A stretch of 64,000 nt of DNA from the NCBI RefSeq assembly GCF_002163585.1, contig NZ_CP015579.1, positions 1,302,001 to 1,366,000 on the forward strand. The letters run 5' to 3'. The position numbers and the translations under genes are program-made. Source of the DNA: Tatumella citrea (lineage in GTDB: Bacteria > Pseudomonadota > Gammaproteobacteria > Enterobacterales > Enterobacteriaceae). The notes beneath the pieces are model-generated. The model ran no database searches and was not told where the DNA came from. It worked only from the letters and a program-made list of their open reading frames with translations. This document shows, piece after piece, positions 54,947 to 64,000 of the stretch (positions within the stretch are counted from its first letter, which is position 1; each line of letters opens with the position of its first letter).

Positions 54947-55657
54947 ATGGAGCGATATCAACGACAGGATAATTCGACACTGCAACGCGCAGGCTCTGGC
55001 CTGCAAACGTATATGGCACAGGTCTATGGATGGATGACCTGCGGGTTGTTGCTTACAGCATTTATCAGCTGGTATGCGGCCAGAACCCCACGGGTAATGG
55101 ACTTTATTTTCTCCAGCCAGTTAACGTTTTTTGGATTGATCATCATTCAGCTGGCAGTGGTATTTGTCTTATCCGGAATGGTTCATAAAATGAGTAGCGC
55201 GCTGGCGACTTCATTATTTATGCTCTATTCAGCACTCACCGGTCTGACGCTGGCCAGTATTTTCCTTGTCTACACCTATTCTTCTATTGCCAGCACTTTC
55301 TTCGTGACGGCCGGAATGTTTGGTGCCATGACTCTGTTTGGCTATACCACTAAACGCGATTTGAGCCGACTGGGCAGCCTGATGTTTATGGCGCTGATTG
55401 GTATCCTGATTGCTTCACTGGTGAATTTCTGGCTGAAAAGTACCGCAATGATGTGGGCCATCACCTACATTGGTGTTGTCGTGTTTGTGGGTCTGACAGC
55501 CTACGACACTCAGAAACTGAAAAATATTGGTGAATCCATCAATGCTGACGATAAAGAAAATCTGCGCCGTTACAGTATTGTCGGAGCGCTGACTCTGTAT
55601 CTTGATTTTATCAACCTGTTCCTGATGTTGTTGCGGATTTTTGGCAACCGTCGCTAA
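54947..55657 (+). CDS. ybhL: Bax inhibitor-1 family membrane protein YbhL
   Basis: A 236-residue protein with seven hydrophobic helices (about 20-235). Family blocks include AGSGLQTYMAQVYGWM, FMLYSALTGLTLASIF, FVTAGMFGAMTLFGYTTKRDLS and VFVGLTAYDTQKLKNI; the last holds the Asp of the BI-1 di-aspartyl site, and the protein ends LDFINLFLMLLRIFGNRR. The family conducts or leaks Ca2+ in a pH-dependent way in studied members; bacterial function is unclear. AAAGAGG precedes the ATG. It has its own terminator. Confidence 0.95.
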   Translation: MERYQRQDNSTLQRAGSGLQTYMAQVYGWMTCGLLLTAFISWYAARTPRVMDFIFSSQLTFFGLIIIQLAVVFVLSGMVHKMSSALATSLFMLYSALTGLTLASIFLVYTYSSIASTFFVTAGMFGAMTLFGYTTKRDLSRLGSLMFMALIGILIASLVNFWLKSTAMMWAITYIGVVVFVGLTAYDTQKLKNIGESINADDKENLRRYSIVGALTLYLDFINLFLMLLRIFGNRR

Positions 55658-55675
55658 CCAGCTTTCAGTCTGTCA

Positions 55676-55702
55676 CAGGGGCCATATGGCCCCTGTTTTT
55701 TT
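55676..55702 (+). terminator. terminator of ybhL
   Basis: A perfect 8-bp stem CAGGGGCC / GGCCCCTG with loop ATAT is followed by seven T, 18 bp after the ybhL stop. Confidence 0.92.
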
Positions 55703-56109
55703 ATGCAATTGCCAGTTTGTTTGCCCCTTTTCTGGAAACGCCCTCTGTTGTCTTCGTAATCGAGAGGCGGGTCGTTCAAATCAGTGATTTTTGTGGCTTT
55801 AAAGGCCGTCAGAACAGTGCTAATCGAAAATATCTGTTTTCGCCTCATCTCACTAAAATCAGGCCTTTCGGGCGCATAACTGACTGTCTGGTGGGGGGAC
55901 GGATTGCAAAAAATGAAATAAAAGTGATTTTTGTGGCATAATACTGCCGCTGAGTCACCTGGTCCGCAAAGAAAACTGGTGTTCTGATCACATTTGGACA
56001 TCAGGAAATCAAAAATCACAGGTGCTTTTTTTGAAACTGGATTAGTCTGATAATCCTTACCGACTTGTCGGTTTGTATCGGCGGCGTTTTTGCCTGCCAG
56101 GAGAGAAAA
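55703..56109 (+). other. ybhL-ybhQ intergenic region with repeated 15-mer
   Basis: A 407-bp gap. The 15-mer AGTGATTTTTGTGGC occurs twice in direct orientation, at about 55783 and 55923; the second copy runs into CATAAT, a plausible -10 element. The promoter of ybhQ probably lies there, leaving a leader of about 170 nt. Open frames in this gap have no ribosome site or known motif. Confidence 0.55.
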
Positions 56110-56502
56110 ATGAAATGGTCTAATCGCGTTAAGATTATCACCGGTCAAACCTGTTTCCATATTGCGATGCATCTGAGCGTCATGCTGCTACTGGTGTGGG
56201 GATGGAAACACCGATGGCTGACCGAAGTCAGTGCCTCCCTTGTTGCGGCTTATGTCGTATTATTGTTGGCAATGATAGTGACGCAACGCATACCTCGTCT
56301 GCGTGTGGTAGGCGATTATCTCGAAGAAGCCAGTACCACCTACTATTTTGGCGCAGCAATGCTGTCATTATTCCTGTTCTCACGGGTGATACATAATCCT
56401 TTACTGGTGGGTGCCTTAGGCGTGGTTATGCTGGTAGGCCCGGCGTTAATCTCACTGCTGGCTAAAGAACCTGTCCGCCAGGTCGAAAAAAAACGTAGTT
56501 AA
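56110..56502 (+). CDS. ybhQ: inner-membrane protein YbhQ
   Basis: A 130-residue membrane protein with four helices in two pairs (about 15-50 and 75-115). The start MKWSNRVKIITG at 56110 follows CCAGGAGAGAAAA and aligns with E. coli YbhQ (136); an upstream ATG at 56065 lacks a ribosome site. YFGAAMLSLFLFSRV and VGPALISLLAKE are the most conserved parts. Function unknown. Confidence 0.88.
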   Translation: MKWSNRVKIITGQTCFHIAMHLSVMLLLVWGWKHRWLTEVSASLVAAYVVLLLAMIVTQRIPRLRVVGDYLEEASTTYYFGAAMLSLFLFSRVIHNPLLVGALGVVMLVGPALISLLAKEPVRQVEKKRS

Positions 56503-56727
56503 TTCCGTTGTTTTAGCAGGATCAGACATGACAAAATCTGCTGATCCTTTGCCTTTCCGGTATGATTGATAGCCCGGGGCTCTCGCACAGTGACCTTAAC
56601 TCTGTTAAACTACGCTCATCATGCATCGTAGTTTTTGCCCCTGACTTATCTCTGAGTCACATGACATAACCCCCTGAAAACTGCACCGTTATCTTACGGT
56701 CAGGGCGTCCCGGAGTAATAATTTTCC

Positions 56728-58044
56728 ATGTCTTTTGAATCTCTCGGTCTAAGTGCCGATATTTTGCGTGCTGTCAGCGAACAAGGCTACAGCGAGCCAA
56801 CCCCTATTCAGAAACAGGCTATTCCCGTAGTACTTGCGGGCGGTGACCTGTTAGCCAGTGCCCAGACAGGTACCGGTAAGACAGCCGGTTTCACCTTGCC
56901 GATGTTGCAACGGTTATCTGCTACACAGCCATCAGTCATTAAAGGGCGCCGTCCGGTCCGGGCATTGATCCTGACACCTACCCGTGAACTTGCTGCTCAG
57001 GTGGGTGAAAACGTCCGTGAATACAGTCGTTATCTGAATCTGCGCTCACTGGTGGTTTTTGGCGGAGTTAGTATTAATCCGCAGATGATGAAGTTGCGTG
57101 GTGGTGTCGATATTCTGGTTGCTACCCCTGGCCGGTTGCTTGATCTGGTTCATCAGAATGCTGCTGATTTGTCGGCGGTAGAAATTCTGGTACTGGATGA
57201 AGCTGACCGTATGCTGGATATGGGCTTCATTCATGATATTCGTCGTGTACTGGCAAAACTGCCTCCACGCCGCCAGAATTTGCTGTTCTCGGCCACTTTT
57301 TCTGACGATATTAAGGCGCTGGCAGAAAAACTGCTTGATCGCCCGTCATTGATTGAGGTTGTGCGCCGTAATACGGCTTCAGAGCAGGTCAGTCAGCAGG
57401 TTCATTTTGTTGATAAAAAGCGTAAGCGGGAACTACTGTCATACCTGATAGGTCGTGATAACTGGCAGCAGGTACTGGTGTTTACCCGCACAAAACATGG
57501 TGCTAACCACCTTGCAGAACAGCTGAACAAAGACGGTATCACTGCCGCTGCGATTCACGGTAATAAAAGTCAGGGAGCACGTACCCGCGCGCTGGCTGAT
57601 TTTAAAACCGGCGAAATTCGTGTGCTGGTTGCTACTGACATTGCGGCACGTGGTATTGATATTGAAGAACTGCCACATGTCGTGAACTATGAACTACCTA
57701 ATGTTGCAGAAGACTATGTACACCGTATTGGTCGTACCGGTCGGGCGGCATCTACCGGGGCTGCATTGTCTCTGGTATGTGTAGACGAGCACAAACTACT
57801 GCGTGATATCGAACGGCTATTGAAGCGTGAAATTCCGCGTCTGGCGATTCCGGGTTATGAGCCTGATCCTTCCATCAAAGCCGAACCTATTCAGAATGGA
57901 CGCCAGGGTGGACGTGATCGGAGACCAGGCGGGCAAGGACAAGGTGCAGGTCGTGGCCAAAATTCCCGCCCACCGCGCGCGGATAACAATGGCAGTCAGC
58001 GTCCACGACGTCCGGCAGCAGCTAAGAAAACAGAACGGACCTGA
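56728..58044 (+). CDS. rhlE: ATP-dependent RNA helicase RhlE
   Basis: A 438-residue DEAD-box helicase. Q motif [10 protein letters not shown] near 26, motif I AQTGTGKT near 47, [12 protein letters not shown], motif II DEAD near 155, SAT near 187, and C-terminal helicase motifs [15 protein letters not shown] and HRIGRTGR are intact. The basic Gly/Arg/Pro tail (about 390-438) binds RNA. In E. coli RhlE remodels ribosome-assembly and degradosome RNAs. It lies just upstream of dusC (4 bp), a pairing not found in E. coli, and may be co-transcribed with it. Confidence 0.96.
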   Translation: MSFESLGLSADILRAVSEQGYSEPTPIQKQAIPVVLAGGDLLASAQTGTGKTAGFTLPMLQRLSATQPSVIKGRRPVRALILTPTRELAAQVGENVREYSRYLNLRSLVVFGGVSINPQMMKLRGGVDILVATPGRLLDLVHQNAADLSAVEILVLDEADRMLDMGFIHDIRRVLAKLPPRRQNLLFSATFSDDIKALAEKLLDRPSLIEVVRRNTASEQVSQQVHFVDKKRKRELLSYLIGRDNWQQVLVFTRTKHGANHLAEQLNKDGITAAAIHGNKSQGARTRALADFKTGEIRVLVATDIAARGIDIEELPHVVNYELPNVAEDYVHRIGRTGRAASTGAALSLVCVDEHKLLRDIERLLKREIPRLAIPGYEPDPSIKAEPIQNGRQGGRDRRPGGQGQGAGRGQNSRPPRADNNGSQRPRRPAAAKKTERT

Positions 58045-58048
58045 TTGT

Positions 58049-58996
58049 ATGCGGGTATTGCTGGCCCCGATGGAAGGTGTCCTTGACTCTCTGGTCAGGC
58101 ATCTTCTTTCCGAAGTGAATGAGTATGATCTCTGTATCACCGAATTTCTCCGTGTGGTTGATCAGCTGTTACCCGCAAAATCTTTCTACCGGCTCTGCCC
58201 CGAATTGCATCATGCCAGCCGGACATCCTCAGGCACCCTGGTGAGAATTCAGTTGCTTGGTCAGCATCCTGGCTGGCTGGCAGAGAATGCGGCACGGGCA
58301 ATTGAACTGGGATCGTACGGTGTCGACCTGAATTGCGGATGCCCGTCAAAGCTGGTGAATGGCAGCGGTGGCGGGGCGACACTACTGAAAGATCCTGACG
58401 TGATTTATCAGGCAGCGAAAGCGATGCGTGAAGCCGTTCCCGCCGCCTTACCGGTGACAGTTAAAGTCCGGCTTGGGTGGGACTCAATTGCCAGATGCCA
58501 TGAAATTGCAGATGCAGTCGCCAGTGCCGGAGCCACCGAAATTGTGGTTCATGGTCGCACCAAAGAAGACGGTTACCGTGCCGAAGCTATTAACTGGCAA
58601 GCTATTGGTGAAATTCGCCAGCGATTATCCATCCCGGTAATTGCAAACGGTGAAATCTGGGACCATAACAGTGCCGCCGCTTGTCGTGAGGTTACCGGAT
58701 GCGATGCGGTGATGGTGGGCAGAGGAGCGCTGAACGTTCCTAATCTCAGCAGAGTTATCAAATATAATGAAGCACCGATGCCCTGGCCAGAGGTCGTGCA
58801 GTTGCTGAATAAATACTGCCGGCTGGAGAAACAAGGGGATACCGGTTTATATCATGTCGCTCGTATTAAGCAGTGGCTGGGGTATTTGCGAAAAGCTTAC
58901 CCGGAAGCCAGTGAAGTCTTTACCCGCGTACGTGCATTAAAAACGTCAGCAGAGATTGCTCAGACGGTTGACGCCATTGCAGCTAATACCTTGTGA
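58049..58996 (+). CDS. dusC: tRNA-dihydrouridine(16) synthase DusC
   Basis: A 315-residue flavoenzyme that reduces U16 of tRNA, the same length as E. coli DusC. The start at 58049 gives [20 protein letters not shown] as in E. coli; a far longer open frame in the same phase overlaps rhlE and is not coding. Cys98 in NCGCPS is the catalytic acid, KVRLGWDS near 142 and [12 protein letters not shown] near 169 bind FMN and RNA, and NGEIWD near 201 is family-typical. A weak ribosome site and 4-bp distance suggest coupling to rhlE. Confidence 0.95.
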   Translation: MRVLLAPMEGVLDSLVRHLLSEVNEYDLCITEFLRVVDQLLPAKSFYRLCPELHHASRTSSGTLVRIQLLGQHPGWLAENAARAIELGSYGVDLNCGCPSKLVNGSGGGATLLKDPDVIYQAAKAMREAVPAALPVTVKVRLGWDSIARCHEIADAVASAGATEIVVHGRTKEDGYRAEAINWQAIGEIRQRLSIPVIANGEIWDHNSAAACREVTGCDAVMVGRGALNVPNLSRVIKYNEAPMPWPEVVQLLNKYCRLEKQGDTGLYHVARIKQWLGYLRKAYPEASEVFTRVRALKTSAEIAQTVDAIAANTL

Positions 58997-59070
58997 CACA
59001 TAGATGTTGTTATCACCATCAACTGTGATAATGTGCATTTAGTCCATACTCTCCGGGTTTTCACTTTATC

Positions 59071-60267
59071 ATGTCCGAATCTGCGGTCCTGAGTCGTTCT
59101 CAGTTAAACAAACGAATCTTATCTGTCATTATTTTTACATTCTTTTGCTATTTATCCGTCGGTCTGCCACTGGCGGTATTACCTGGATTTGTCCATCACC
59201 AGCTTGGTTATAGTTCCTTTATTGCCGGAGTTATCATCAGCCTGCAATATTTCTCTACTCTGATCAGCCGTCCGCAAAGTGGCAGGCTGGCCGACAGTAT
59301 GGGGCCAAAAAGAGTCGTAATGCTTGGCCTGATATTATGCGGAATGAGTGGGGTACTGACGATTATTGCCGCCTGTTTAACCTCAAAACCGTTACTGAGT
59401 CTGTCGCTGCTGGCCGCTGGCCGGATATTTCTTGGTTTTGGTGAGAGTTTTAGCAGCACCGGTTCCACATTATGGGGTATGAATATTGCCGGTCCGGTGC
59501 ATACGGCGAGGGTTATCTCGTGGAACGGCGTAGCAACCTATATGGCTATGGCGATAGGCGCTCCACTCGGGGTGATGCTAAATCAGGGGCTGGGGGTGTT
59601 TGGTTTTGCCGGCCTGGTAGCTGTGATGGGTGCTCTCGGCTTCTATCTTGCCAGCCGTAAACCCGCAGTAGTGGTTACCGTAGGTCAGCGGGTTCCGTTT
59701 AGTCAGGTATTTCGTCGGGTCTGGATTTACGGTGTCGCATTGGGACTGGGAACAATCGGGTTTGGGGTGATAGCGACTTTTATCACGCTTTACTTCAGCA
59801 GCAGGGGCTGGAGTGGTGCCGCCATGACCCTGACTCTTTACAGTCTTGGATTTGCAGGAGTTCGGTTAGTTTCAGGAAATGCGATTACCCGGTTTGGCGG
59901 GATTAAAGTATCACTGGTGTCATTTATTGCTGAAGCAATCGGGTTATTTCTGCTGTGGCATGCAGATTCAGTGCTGGCGGCAGATATCGGAGCACTATTA
60001 ACCGGTTGTGGTTTTTCTCTGATATTCCCGGCTCTGGGGGTAGAGGCTGTGAAGCAGGTAGAGCAGCAAAGCCAGGGGTCGGCACTGGGAACTTATTCGG
60101 CGTTCCTCGATTTTGGTCTGGGAATGACCGGGCCGGTGGCCGGACTGCTGATGAATCACCTTGGTATCCGGTCGGTTTATCTGGCAGCCTCTTTGGTAGT
60201 GATTGCCGGTGTACTAATGATGATTCGTCTGTTGGTGTGCCCGCGGAAACCGTTAGGAACCAGCTAG
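59071..60267 (+). CDS. MFS transporter, YhhS/YfcJ family
   Basis: A 398-residue twelve-helix major facilitator. FFCYLSVGLPLAVLPGFVH at helix 1, SRPQSGRLADSMGPKRVVM (the loop 2-3 motif with Asp and Arg/Lys), GRIFLGFGESFSSTGSTLWG at helix 4 and the GCGFSLIFPALGVEAV block at helix 10 match the YhhS/YfcJ (UPF0226) group. E. coli members are linked to arabinose or glyphosate tolerance when overproduced; the natural substrate is unknown. It is not identical enough to say which paralogue it is. A proper terminator follows. Confidence 0.88.
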   Translation: MSESAVLSRSQLNKRILSVIIFTFFCYLSVGLPLAVLPGFVHHQLGYSSFIAGVIISLQYFSTLISRPQSGRLADSMGPKRVVMLGLILCGMSGVLTIIAACLTSKPLLSLSLLAAGRIFLGFGESFSSTGSTLWGMNIAGPVHTARVISWNGVATYMAMAIGAPLGVMLNQGLGVFGFAGLVAVMGALGFYLASRKPAVVVTVGQRVPFSQVFRRVWIYGVALGLGTIGFGVIATFITLYFSSRGWSGAAMTLTLYSLGFAGVRLVSGNAITRFGGIKVSLVSFIAEAIGLFLLWHADSVLAADIGALLTGCGFSLIFPALGVEAVKQVEQQSQGSALGTYSAFLDFGLGMTGPVAGLLMNHLGIRSVYLAASLVVIAGVLMMIRLLVCPRKPLGTS

Positions 60268-60296
60268 CTGAGCGGTGACAGCCATTTTTGCAAATA

Positions 60297-60326
60297 AACG
60301 CTCTGTATCAACAGGGCGTTTTTTTT
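60297..60326 (+). terminator. terminator of the MFS transporter gene
   Basis: A 10-bp stem AAACGCTCTGT-type / ACAGGGCGTTT (one T-G pair) with loop ATCA and an eight-base T run, 30 bp after the stop. Confidence 0.9.
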
Positions 60327-60380
60327 GGCCTGCAACTATGATTCCTAAGCCATTACACAGCAAGACTTCATGGTGAAAGA

Positions 60381-60450
60381 GTAGTTAGCTCTGACGGGTA
60401 GAGCAGAGGCTGTAGCCATTTAAAATTCTACGGTATTTGCAGTCTGAGAC
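60381..60450 (+). pseudogene. tRNA-like relic (D-arm with decayed 3' part)
   Basis: TTAGCTC-TGA-CGGGTAGAGCA at 60385-60405 is a near-perfect tRNA D arm of the Lys/Phe/Thr kind. The downstream part could form a TGTAG/CTACG anticodon-like stem around CCATTTAAAATT, but no T arm or acceptor pairing is left. No functional tRNA can be drawn. It may mark a past integration or rearrangement point between the MFS gene and ldtB. Confidence 0.4.
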
Positions 60451-60505
60451 TTCTGGCAGAGAGATCTTCACCGGAGTTGGCCTGTTGTCCGGGAAATCAG
60501 GCAAT

Positions 60506-60537
60506 AAAAAACCGCCAGTTCATACAGGCGGTTTTTT
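60506..60537. terminator. bidirectional terminator downstream of ldtB
   Basis: An 11-bp perfect stem AAAAAACCGCC / GGCGGTTTTTT with a 10-nt loop, 23 bp past the ldtB stop. The symmetry gives a U-tract on both strands. Confidence 0.88.
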
Positions 60538-60560
60538 AACATTTCAGTCAGAGTGATCTG

Positions 60561-61652
60561 TTACTCAACAGGACCCGGCTGAGTAATGGTCAGCGGAGCA
60601 TCCGTAGCCGGGGCATTCGTCTGAATGATATTGGCACCCTGGTCAGACATAGGTGTCATCGGCTCTTCTTTTGGCAGTGCAGTATCATTTTCAGAAACCG
60701 GATGCGGTGAAGTATCGATGTTATTTTCCACACCATTAATTTTCACTGGCATACCACTGCGTGCTTTCAGTGCTGCATTCAGTACATTCTGATTAATACT
60801 CGGGTCTGACAGCAGTTTGCTCACTGCAGGAGTAATAGGCAGTGGAACTTCAACATTAGAAGTAAATTGCTCTTCTGTGGTAGACAGAGGGTTATGAACT
60901 TCAATGTAGCGTGAGCCATCTGGCTCTACAGCAGCCTTGACGGGTTCATCGATAAACTGGACACGGGTACCGACTGGTACATGTTCAAACAGCCATTTGA
61001 TGTCATCAGCGCGCAGACGGACACAACCGTGGCTGACACGCAATCCAATACCAAAGTTAGCATTGGTTCCATGAATGGCATACAGGTTTCCGATGTACAG
61101 CGCATACAGACCCATCGGGTTGTCAGGGCCAGCCGGGAATACATCTGGCAGGTTTTGTCCGTTAGCCAGGTATTCTGCGTGCATCGCTTTTGTTGGGGTC
61201 CATGTTGGGTTCGGGCGCTTATGCTGAACGCTGGTAACCCAGTTCAGTGGCGTATCTTTACCTAACTCACCGATACCAATGGGCAGAACCACCACGGTGT
61301 TGGTGCCCTTAGGATAGTAGTACAGACGCATCTCTGCACTGTTGATAACAATACCTTCACGCGGTGCATCTGGCAGCAGCAACTGCTGTGGAATCACCAG
61401 ATTCGTTCCGCCTTTTGGCAAATAGACATCCACACCCGGGTTTGCTTCCAGAATATTACTCAGACCCATCTGGTACTGAGAAGCAAAAGCTTCCAGCGGC
61501 AACTGGCTGTTGTCGGGAATAGTAATCTGCAGATTTTCGCCAATCAGACTGCTCTTTGCCGAAGGCAAAGGATAAACCACTGCTAACGCTGACTGGCTGT
61601 ATGCCACCAGAGCCAGCGCAAGTGAAGCTAAGACGCGAATGCTATTTTTCAT
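60561..61652 (-). CDS. ldtB: L,D-transpeptidase (LdtB/YbiS type) with C-terminal extension
   Basis: A 363-residue periplasmic enzyme that links Braun lipoprotein to peptidoglycan. The signal peptide ends near 24 (SALA). A LysM-like wall-binding domain covers about 40-88 ([17 protein letters not shown]). The YkuD catalytic domain (about 98-240) has His194 in HGTNANFG and His208/Cys210 in SHGCVRLR. Up to residue 305 it tracks E. coli YbiS (306), but about 57 extra residues rich in Pro, Thr and acidic residues follow. No clear ribosome site was seen. It does not neighbour its E. coli partners. Confidence 0.94.
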   Translation of the reverse strand: MKNSIRVLASLALALVAYSQSALAVVYPLPSAKSSLIGENLQITIPDNSQLPLEAFASQYQMGLSNILEANPGVDVYLPKGGTNLVIPQQLLLPDAPREGIVINSAEMRLYYYPKGTNTVVVLPIGIGELGKDTPLNWVTSVQHKRPNPTWTPTKAMHAEYLANGQNLPDVFPAGPDNPMGLYALYIGNLYAIHGTNANFGIGLRVSHGCVRLRADDIKWLFEHVPVGTRVQFIDEPVKAAVEPDGSRYIEVHNPLSTTEEQFTSNVEVPLPITPAVSKLLSDPSINQNVLNAALKARSGMPVKINGVENNIDTSPHPVSENDTALPKEEPMTPMSDQGANIIQTNAPATDAPLTITQPGPVE

Positions 61653-61799
61653 GATTATACAATTTGTTAGTGCCTGAATATCGGCTTGTTAAGGTTCTTA
61701 TGGCCGGACTATGTTTTGTCCGGCTGCACATTATATGGACTTATACCGGGTTCGGGAACTGACATTTTTCATCAATACATTTCCCGTGATATTCATCTG

Positions 61800-62378
61800 T
61801 TATTGTTGCTGTCGCCGTTGTTGCAAAAAGCGTATGCCTTTCCAGACTATGTACAACACCACAGCAATTCCTGCAACCCAGAACACCGGTTTCAGATATT
61901 CATCCAGTTTATCAAACCAGGGGGTAATTAGCTTGCCGGCAAAGTAACCAAGGCTGACAAACAGTAACGCCCAGATAAACGCACCGATAACATTAAATAT
62001 CAGAAAACGCCGGGGTGATAGCTGACTTGTTCCGATAATGATTGGCCCGATAATTCGGAAACCATACATAAAACGTACACCAATCACAAATAAACTGGGG
62101 TGGCGGTTGATCAGTTCACTGGCACGGGCGGCCTTATCCTGGTGATTGCTGAACTTAGATAATAACCGGGTACCATAACGGCGGCCCAGCCAGTACAGCA
62201 GCTGATCACCAATGATCCCTCCGGCCATGGCAGCAATCACCACACCAGCAAAATGCAGTAATCCTTTATGAGCTGCTATCCCGCCCAGCAATACAAAAGT
62301 CTCACCTTCAGCCATACAACCCAGCAACAGGGCGAAATAACCGTAATGGTGAATCAGTGAGTTAATATCAATATGCAA
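61800..62378 (-). CDS. yohD: DedA-family membrane protein YohD
   Basis: A 192-residue DedA protein, the same length as E. coli YohD. EGETFVLLGGIAAHKGLL near 24 and GDQLLYWLGRRYG near 57 hold the conserved membrane-embedded acidic residues; RFMYGFRIIGPIIIGTSQLSPRRF near 102 has the Arg motif. Five hydrophobic stretches are present. DedA proteins are thought to be proton-dependent lipid-carrier flippases. It lies divergent from pbpG; in E. coli yohD and pbpG are also near one another. Confidence 0.93.
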   Translation of the reverse strand: MHIDINSLIHHYGYFALLLGCMAEGETFVLLGGIAAHKGLLHFAGVVIAAMAGGIIGDQLLYWLGRRYGTRLLSKFSNHQDKAARASELINRHPSLFVIGVRFMYGFRIIGPIIIGTSQLSPRRFLIFNVIGAFIWALLFVSLGYFAGKLITPWFDKLDEYLKPVFWVAGIAVVLYIVWKGIRFLQQRRQQQ

Positions 62379-62646
62379 CGTTACGAGTCCTGGTCTGATT
62401 CAGCGAAATTTTAGTTTACACGTCATTACGCTTTGGTGCGATGTTGATACTCCGGGATATCAACATGCGGGCTGGGCAGTTTTGTCAGACTTTCTTACAA
62501 AATCCGTGCAATAGCTGCTCGCTGTGATTTGGGCATTTTTCCTGTGATCAGAGTATGATGCTGCCGCCAGCGGGATGAAATCAGCAATGGCTCCGCGGCC
62601 TGTGTCTGCACAGCACTAAAAAAACATTCAGGTATCTTTAAAAAAA

Positions 62647-63555
62647 ATGTCCTTACAACTACGTCATTCTTTACTTTTTTTTGCACTTTGTACTCCTCTG
62701 ACAGCAGCGGTAATCCCGGCTCATGCTGAACGCAGTACTCCGGATGTTAGCAGTACCGTGCAACCGCAGATTGCTTCCGGAAGTGCCCTGGTGATTGACC
62801 TGAATACCAATAAAGTGCTGTTTTCGAGCCATCCTGACCGGGTACGGCCGATTGCCTCACTGACTAAACTCATGACCGTCATGGTAGTTCTGGATGCTCA
62901 TCAGTCACTGGATGAGGTGATTAATGTGGATATCAGCCATACGCCTCAGATGAGAGGCGTATTTTCGCGGGTAAAACTGAACAGTGAAATCAGCCGTCGT
63001 AATATGATGCTGCTGGCCCTCATGTCGTCAGAAAATCGTGCAGCGGCCAGTCTGGCAGCCCATTACCCTGGTGGCTATCAGGCCTTTATCCAGGCCATGA
63101 ATAATAAAGCCCGTTCCCTGGGCATGATGCATACCCACTACGTCGAACCAACGGGTTTATCACTGGAGAATGTTTCAACTGCCAGTGACCTGGTGAAACT
63201 GCTGAAAGCAACAGAGCGTTATCCGCTTATAGGTGAGCTGAGTAAAACAAAAGAAGAAACTGCGGTGTTTAGTCATCCGTCTTATGCACTGCCGTTCCGT
63301 AATACTAATCATCTGGTGTATAACGATAAATGGAATATTCGTTTAACCAAAACAGGTTATACCGATGAAGCCGGCCATTGTCTGGTAATGAGAACTACCA
63401 TTAATGGTCGCCCGGTCGCTCTGGTTGTGTTGGATGCTTTTGGCAAATATACCCATTTTGCTGACGCGACCCGGATTCGTAGCTGGCTGGAAACCGGTAA
63501 AGCAGCTCCGGTTCCTGCTGCTGCACTGGCGTATAAAAAAGAGAAAGGGCTTTAA
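62647..63555 (+). CDS. pbpG: D-alanyl-D-alanine endopeptidase PBP7
   Basis: A 302-residue penicillin-binding protein that cuts D-Ala-mDAP cross-links. The signal peptide ends at about 27 (AHA). The catalytic triad of motifs is complete: SLTK at 71-74, SEN near 128 and KTG near 236. Blocks [16 protein letters not shown] and [14 protein letters not shown] match E. coli PbpG. It lacks an extended C-terminal domain. The ribosome site is poor (A-rich run before the ATG). Confidence 0.95.
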   Translation: MSLQLRHSLLFFALCTPLTAAVIPAHAERSTPDVSSTVQPQIASGSALVIDLNTNKVLFSSHPDRVRPIASLTKLMTVMVVLDAHQSLDEVINVDISHTPQMRGVFSRVKLNSEISRRNMMLLALMSSENRAAASLAAHYPGGYQAFIQAMNNKARSLGMMHTHYVEPTGLSLENVSTASDLVKLLKATERYPLIGELSKTKEETAVFSHPSYALPFRNTNHLVYNDKWNIRLTKTGYTDEAGHCLVMRTTINGRPVALVVLDAFGKYTHFADATRIRSWLETGKAAPVPAAALAYKKEKGL

Positions 63556-63734
63556 CCCAATACGGTATTAGTATTCATTTATCAGATTTCCGGGATATCA
63601 GTTCCTCTGAGCCTCCCGGAAGTCCATTTTCAGTGCCATTCTTATAGCTGAGAAGGTAATAACCCTCTACAACCTATGGCTGGCCAGTTATTTTTGATTT
63701 CACTGTTCTGTATATCTGTGGATGCAACCTCATC

Positions 63735-64000
63735 ATGCGTATTTTATCGATCACCTTCAGACTGTTTTTACTGCTGATTAGCTTTCAGTTTTCGGCGTTT
63801 GTCTATGCAGACAGTACCGATGCCAGCCAGCAAACTCCTGCTGCGCCGCAGATTAATGCCAGTCGTGAACTGACTCAAATGCAGGTGGTGCTGGATAAAA
63901 TTAAAGGGCAGGTGTCGGGATCGACCAATGATTCAACACTGAGTCAGCTCAATGAGATGGCACAACAGTTGTCAGAGAACGCTGATACCCTGGGGCAGAG
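63735..64000 (+). CDS. probable DUF3772/MscS-type mechanosensitive channel, N-terminal part
   Basis: The frame opens at ATG 63735 and runs off the window, giving 88 residues. A signal peptide (about 1-26, ending VYA-DST) is followed by a periplasmic helical segment whose spacing (LTQMQVVLDKIKGQVSG, LSQLNEMAQQLSENADTL) resembles the DUF3772 domain at the start of large MscS-family channels. The pore domain is outside the window, so the assignment is tentative. No clear ribosome site. Confidence 0.55.
   Translation, partial: MRILSITFRLFLLLISFQFSAFVYADSTDASQQTPAAPQINASRELTQMQVVLDKIKGQVSGSTNDSTLSQLNEMAQQLSENADTLGQ

Noticed and set aside
57827..58048. In-frame upstream extension of dusC overlapping rhlE
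   Set aside because: The DusC family starts at [10 protein letters not shown]; the extension lies inside the conserved rhlE tail in another frame.

Overview
The window is ordinary enterobacterial chromosome. Gene order is close to the 16-18 min region of Escherichia coli: pxpCA, gltA, sdhCDAB-sucABCD, cydABX-ybgE, ybgC-tolQRAB-pal-cpoB, a tRNA-Lys cluster, zitB, aroG, gpmA, galTKM, modF/modE, acrZ, ybhA, pgl, ybhB, bioA/bioBFCD, uvrB, yvcK, moaABCDE, ybhL, ybhQ and rhlE. Products match E. coli proteins nearly residue for residue. The gal operon lacks galE, which fits the Erwinia/Pantoea/Tatumella group (Erwiniaceae), but the genus cannot be fixed from sequence alone.

Region by region. 1-13.8 kb: 5-oxoproline degradation, an extra shikimate-dehydrogenase-like gene, and most of the TCA cycle as two divergent units (gltA; sdh-suc). 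13.8-17.7 kb: cytochrome bd oxidase behind a perfect FNR box. 17.9-23.7 kb: the Tol-Pal envelope system. 23.7-24.6 kb: four identical tRNA-Lys genes, plus two copies of a 107-nt element that looks like a tRNA 3' half with about 65 nt inserted in the T loop. 24.6-28.6 kb: an accessory patch (AT-rich gene-poor DNA, an orphan extended SDR reductase, an Ada-AlkA fusion facing ogt across a 19-bp perfect inverted repeat) where E. coli has nadA-pnuC. 29-35.7 kb: zinc efflux, DAHP synthase, phosphoglycerate mutase, Leloir enzymes with a GalR-type operator. 35.8-38.5 kb: modF, modE and acrZ without modABC. 38.5-46.2 kb: sugar-phosphate enzymes and the biotin cluster with a BirA operator. 46.2-50.7 kb: an orphan UrtE-like ATPase, then uvrB with LexA and DnaA boxes, and yvcK. 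50.9-53.7 kb: molybdopterin synthesis behind a probable Moco riboswitch that overlaps the moaA ribosome-binding site. 53.7-64 kb: envelope and RNA genes in mosaic order (yaiW, ybhL, ybhQ, rhlE, dusC, an MFS pump, ldtB, yohD, pbpG, and the start of a probable mechanosensitive channel).

The genes are mostly core aerobic metabolism (citrate synthase to succinyl-CoA, quinol oxidation by cytochrome bd), cofactor synthesis (biotin, Moco) and envelope upkeep. No prophage, CRISPR array, transposase, toxin-antitoxin or secretion locus was seen. The best candidates for something poorly described are the T-loop-insertion element in the tRNA-Lys cluster, the perfect inverted repeat between the alkylation-repair genes, and the orphan ATPase with a degenerate signature motif.
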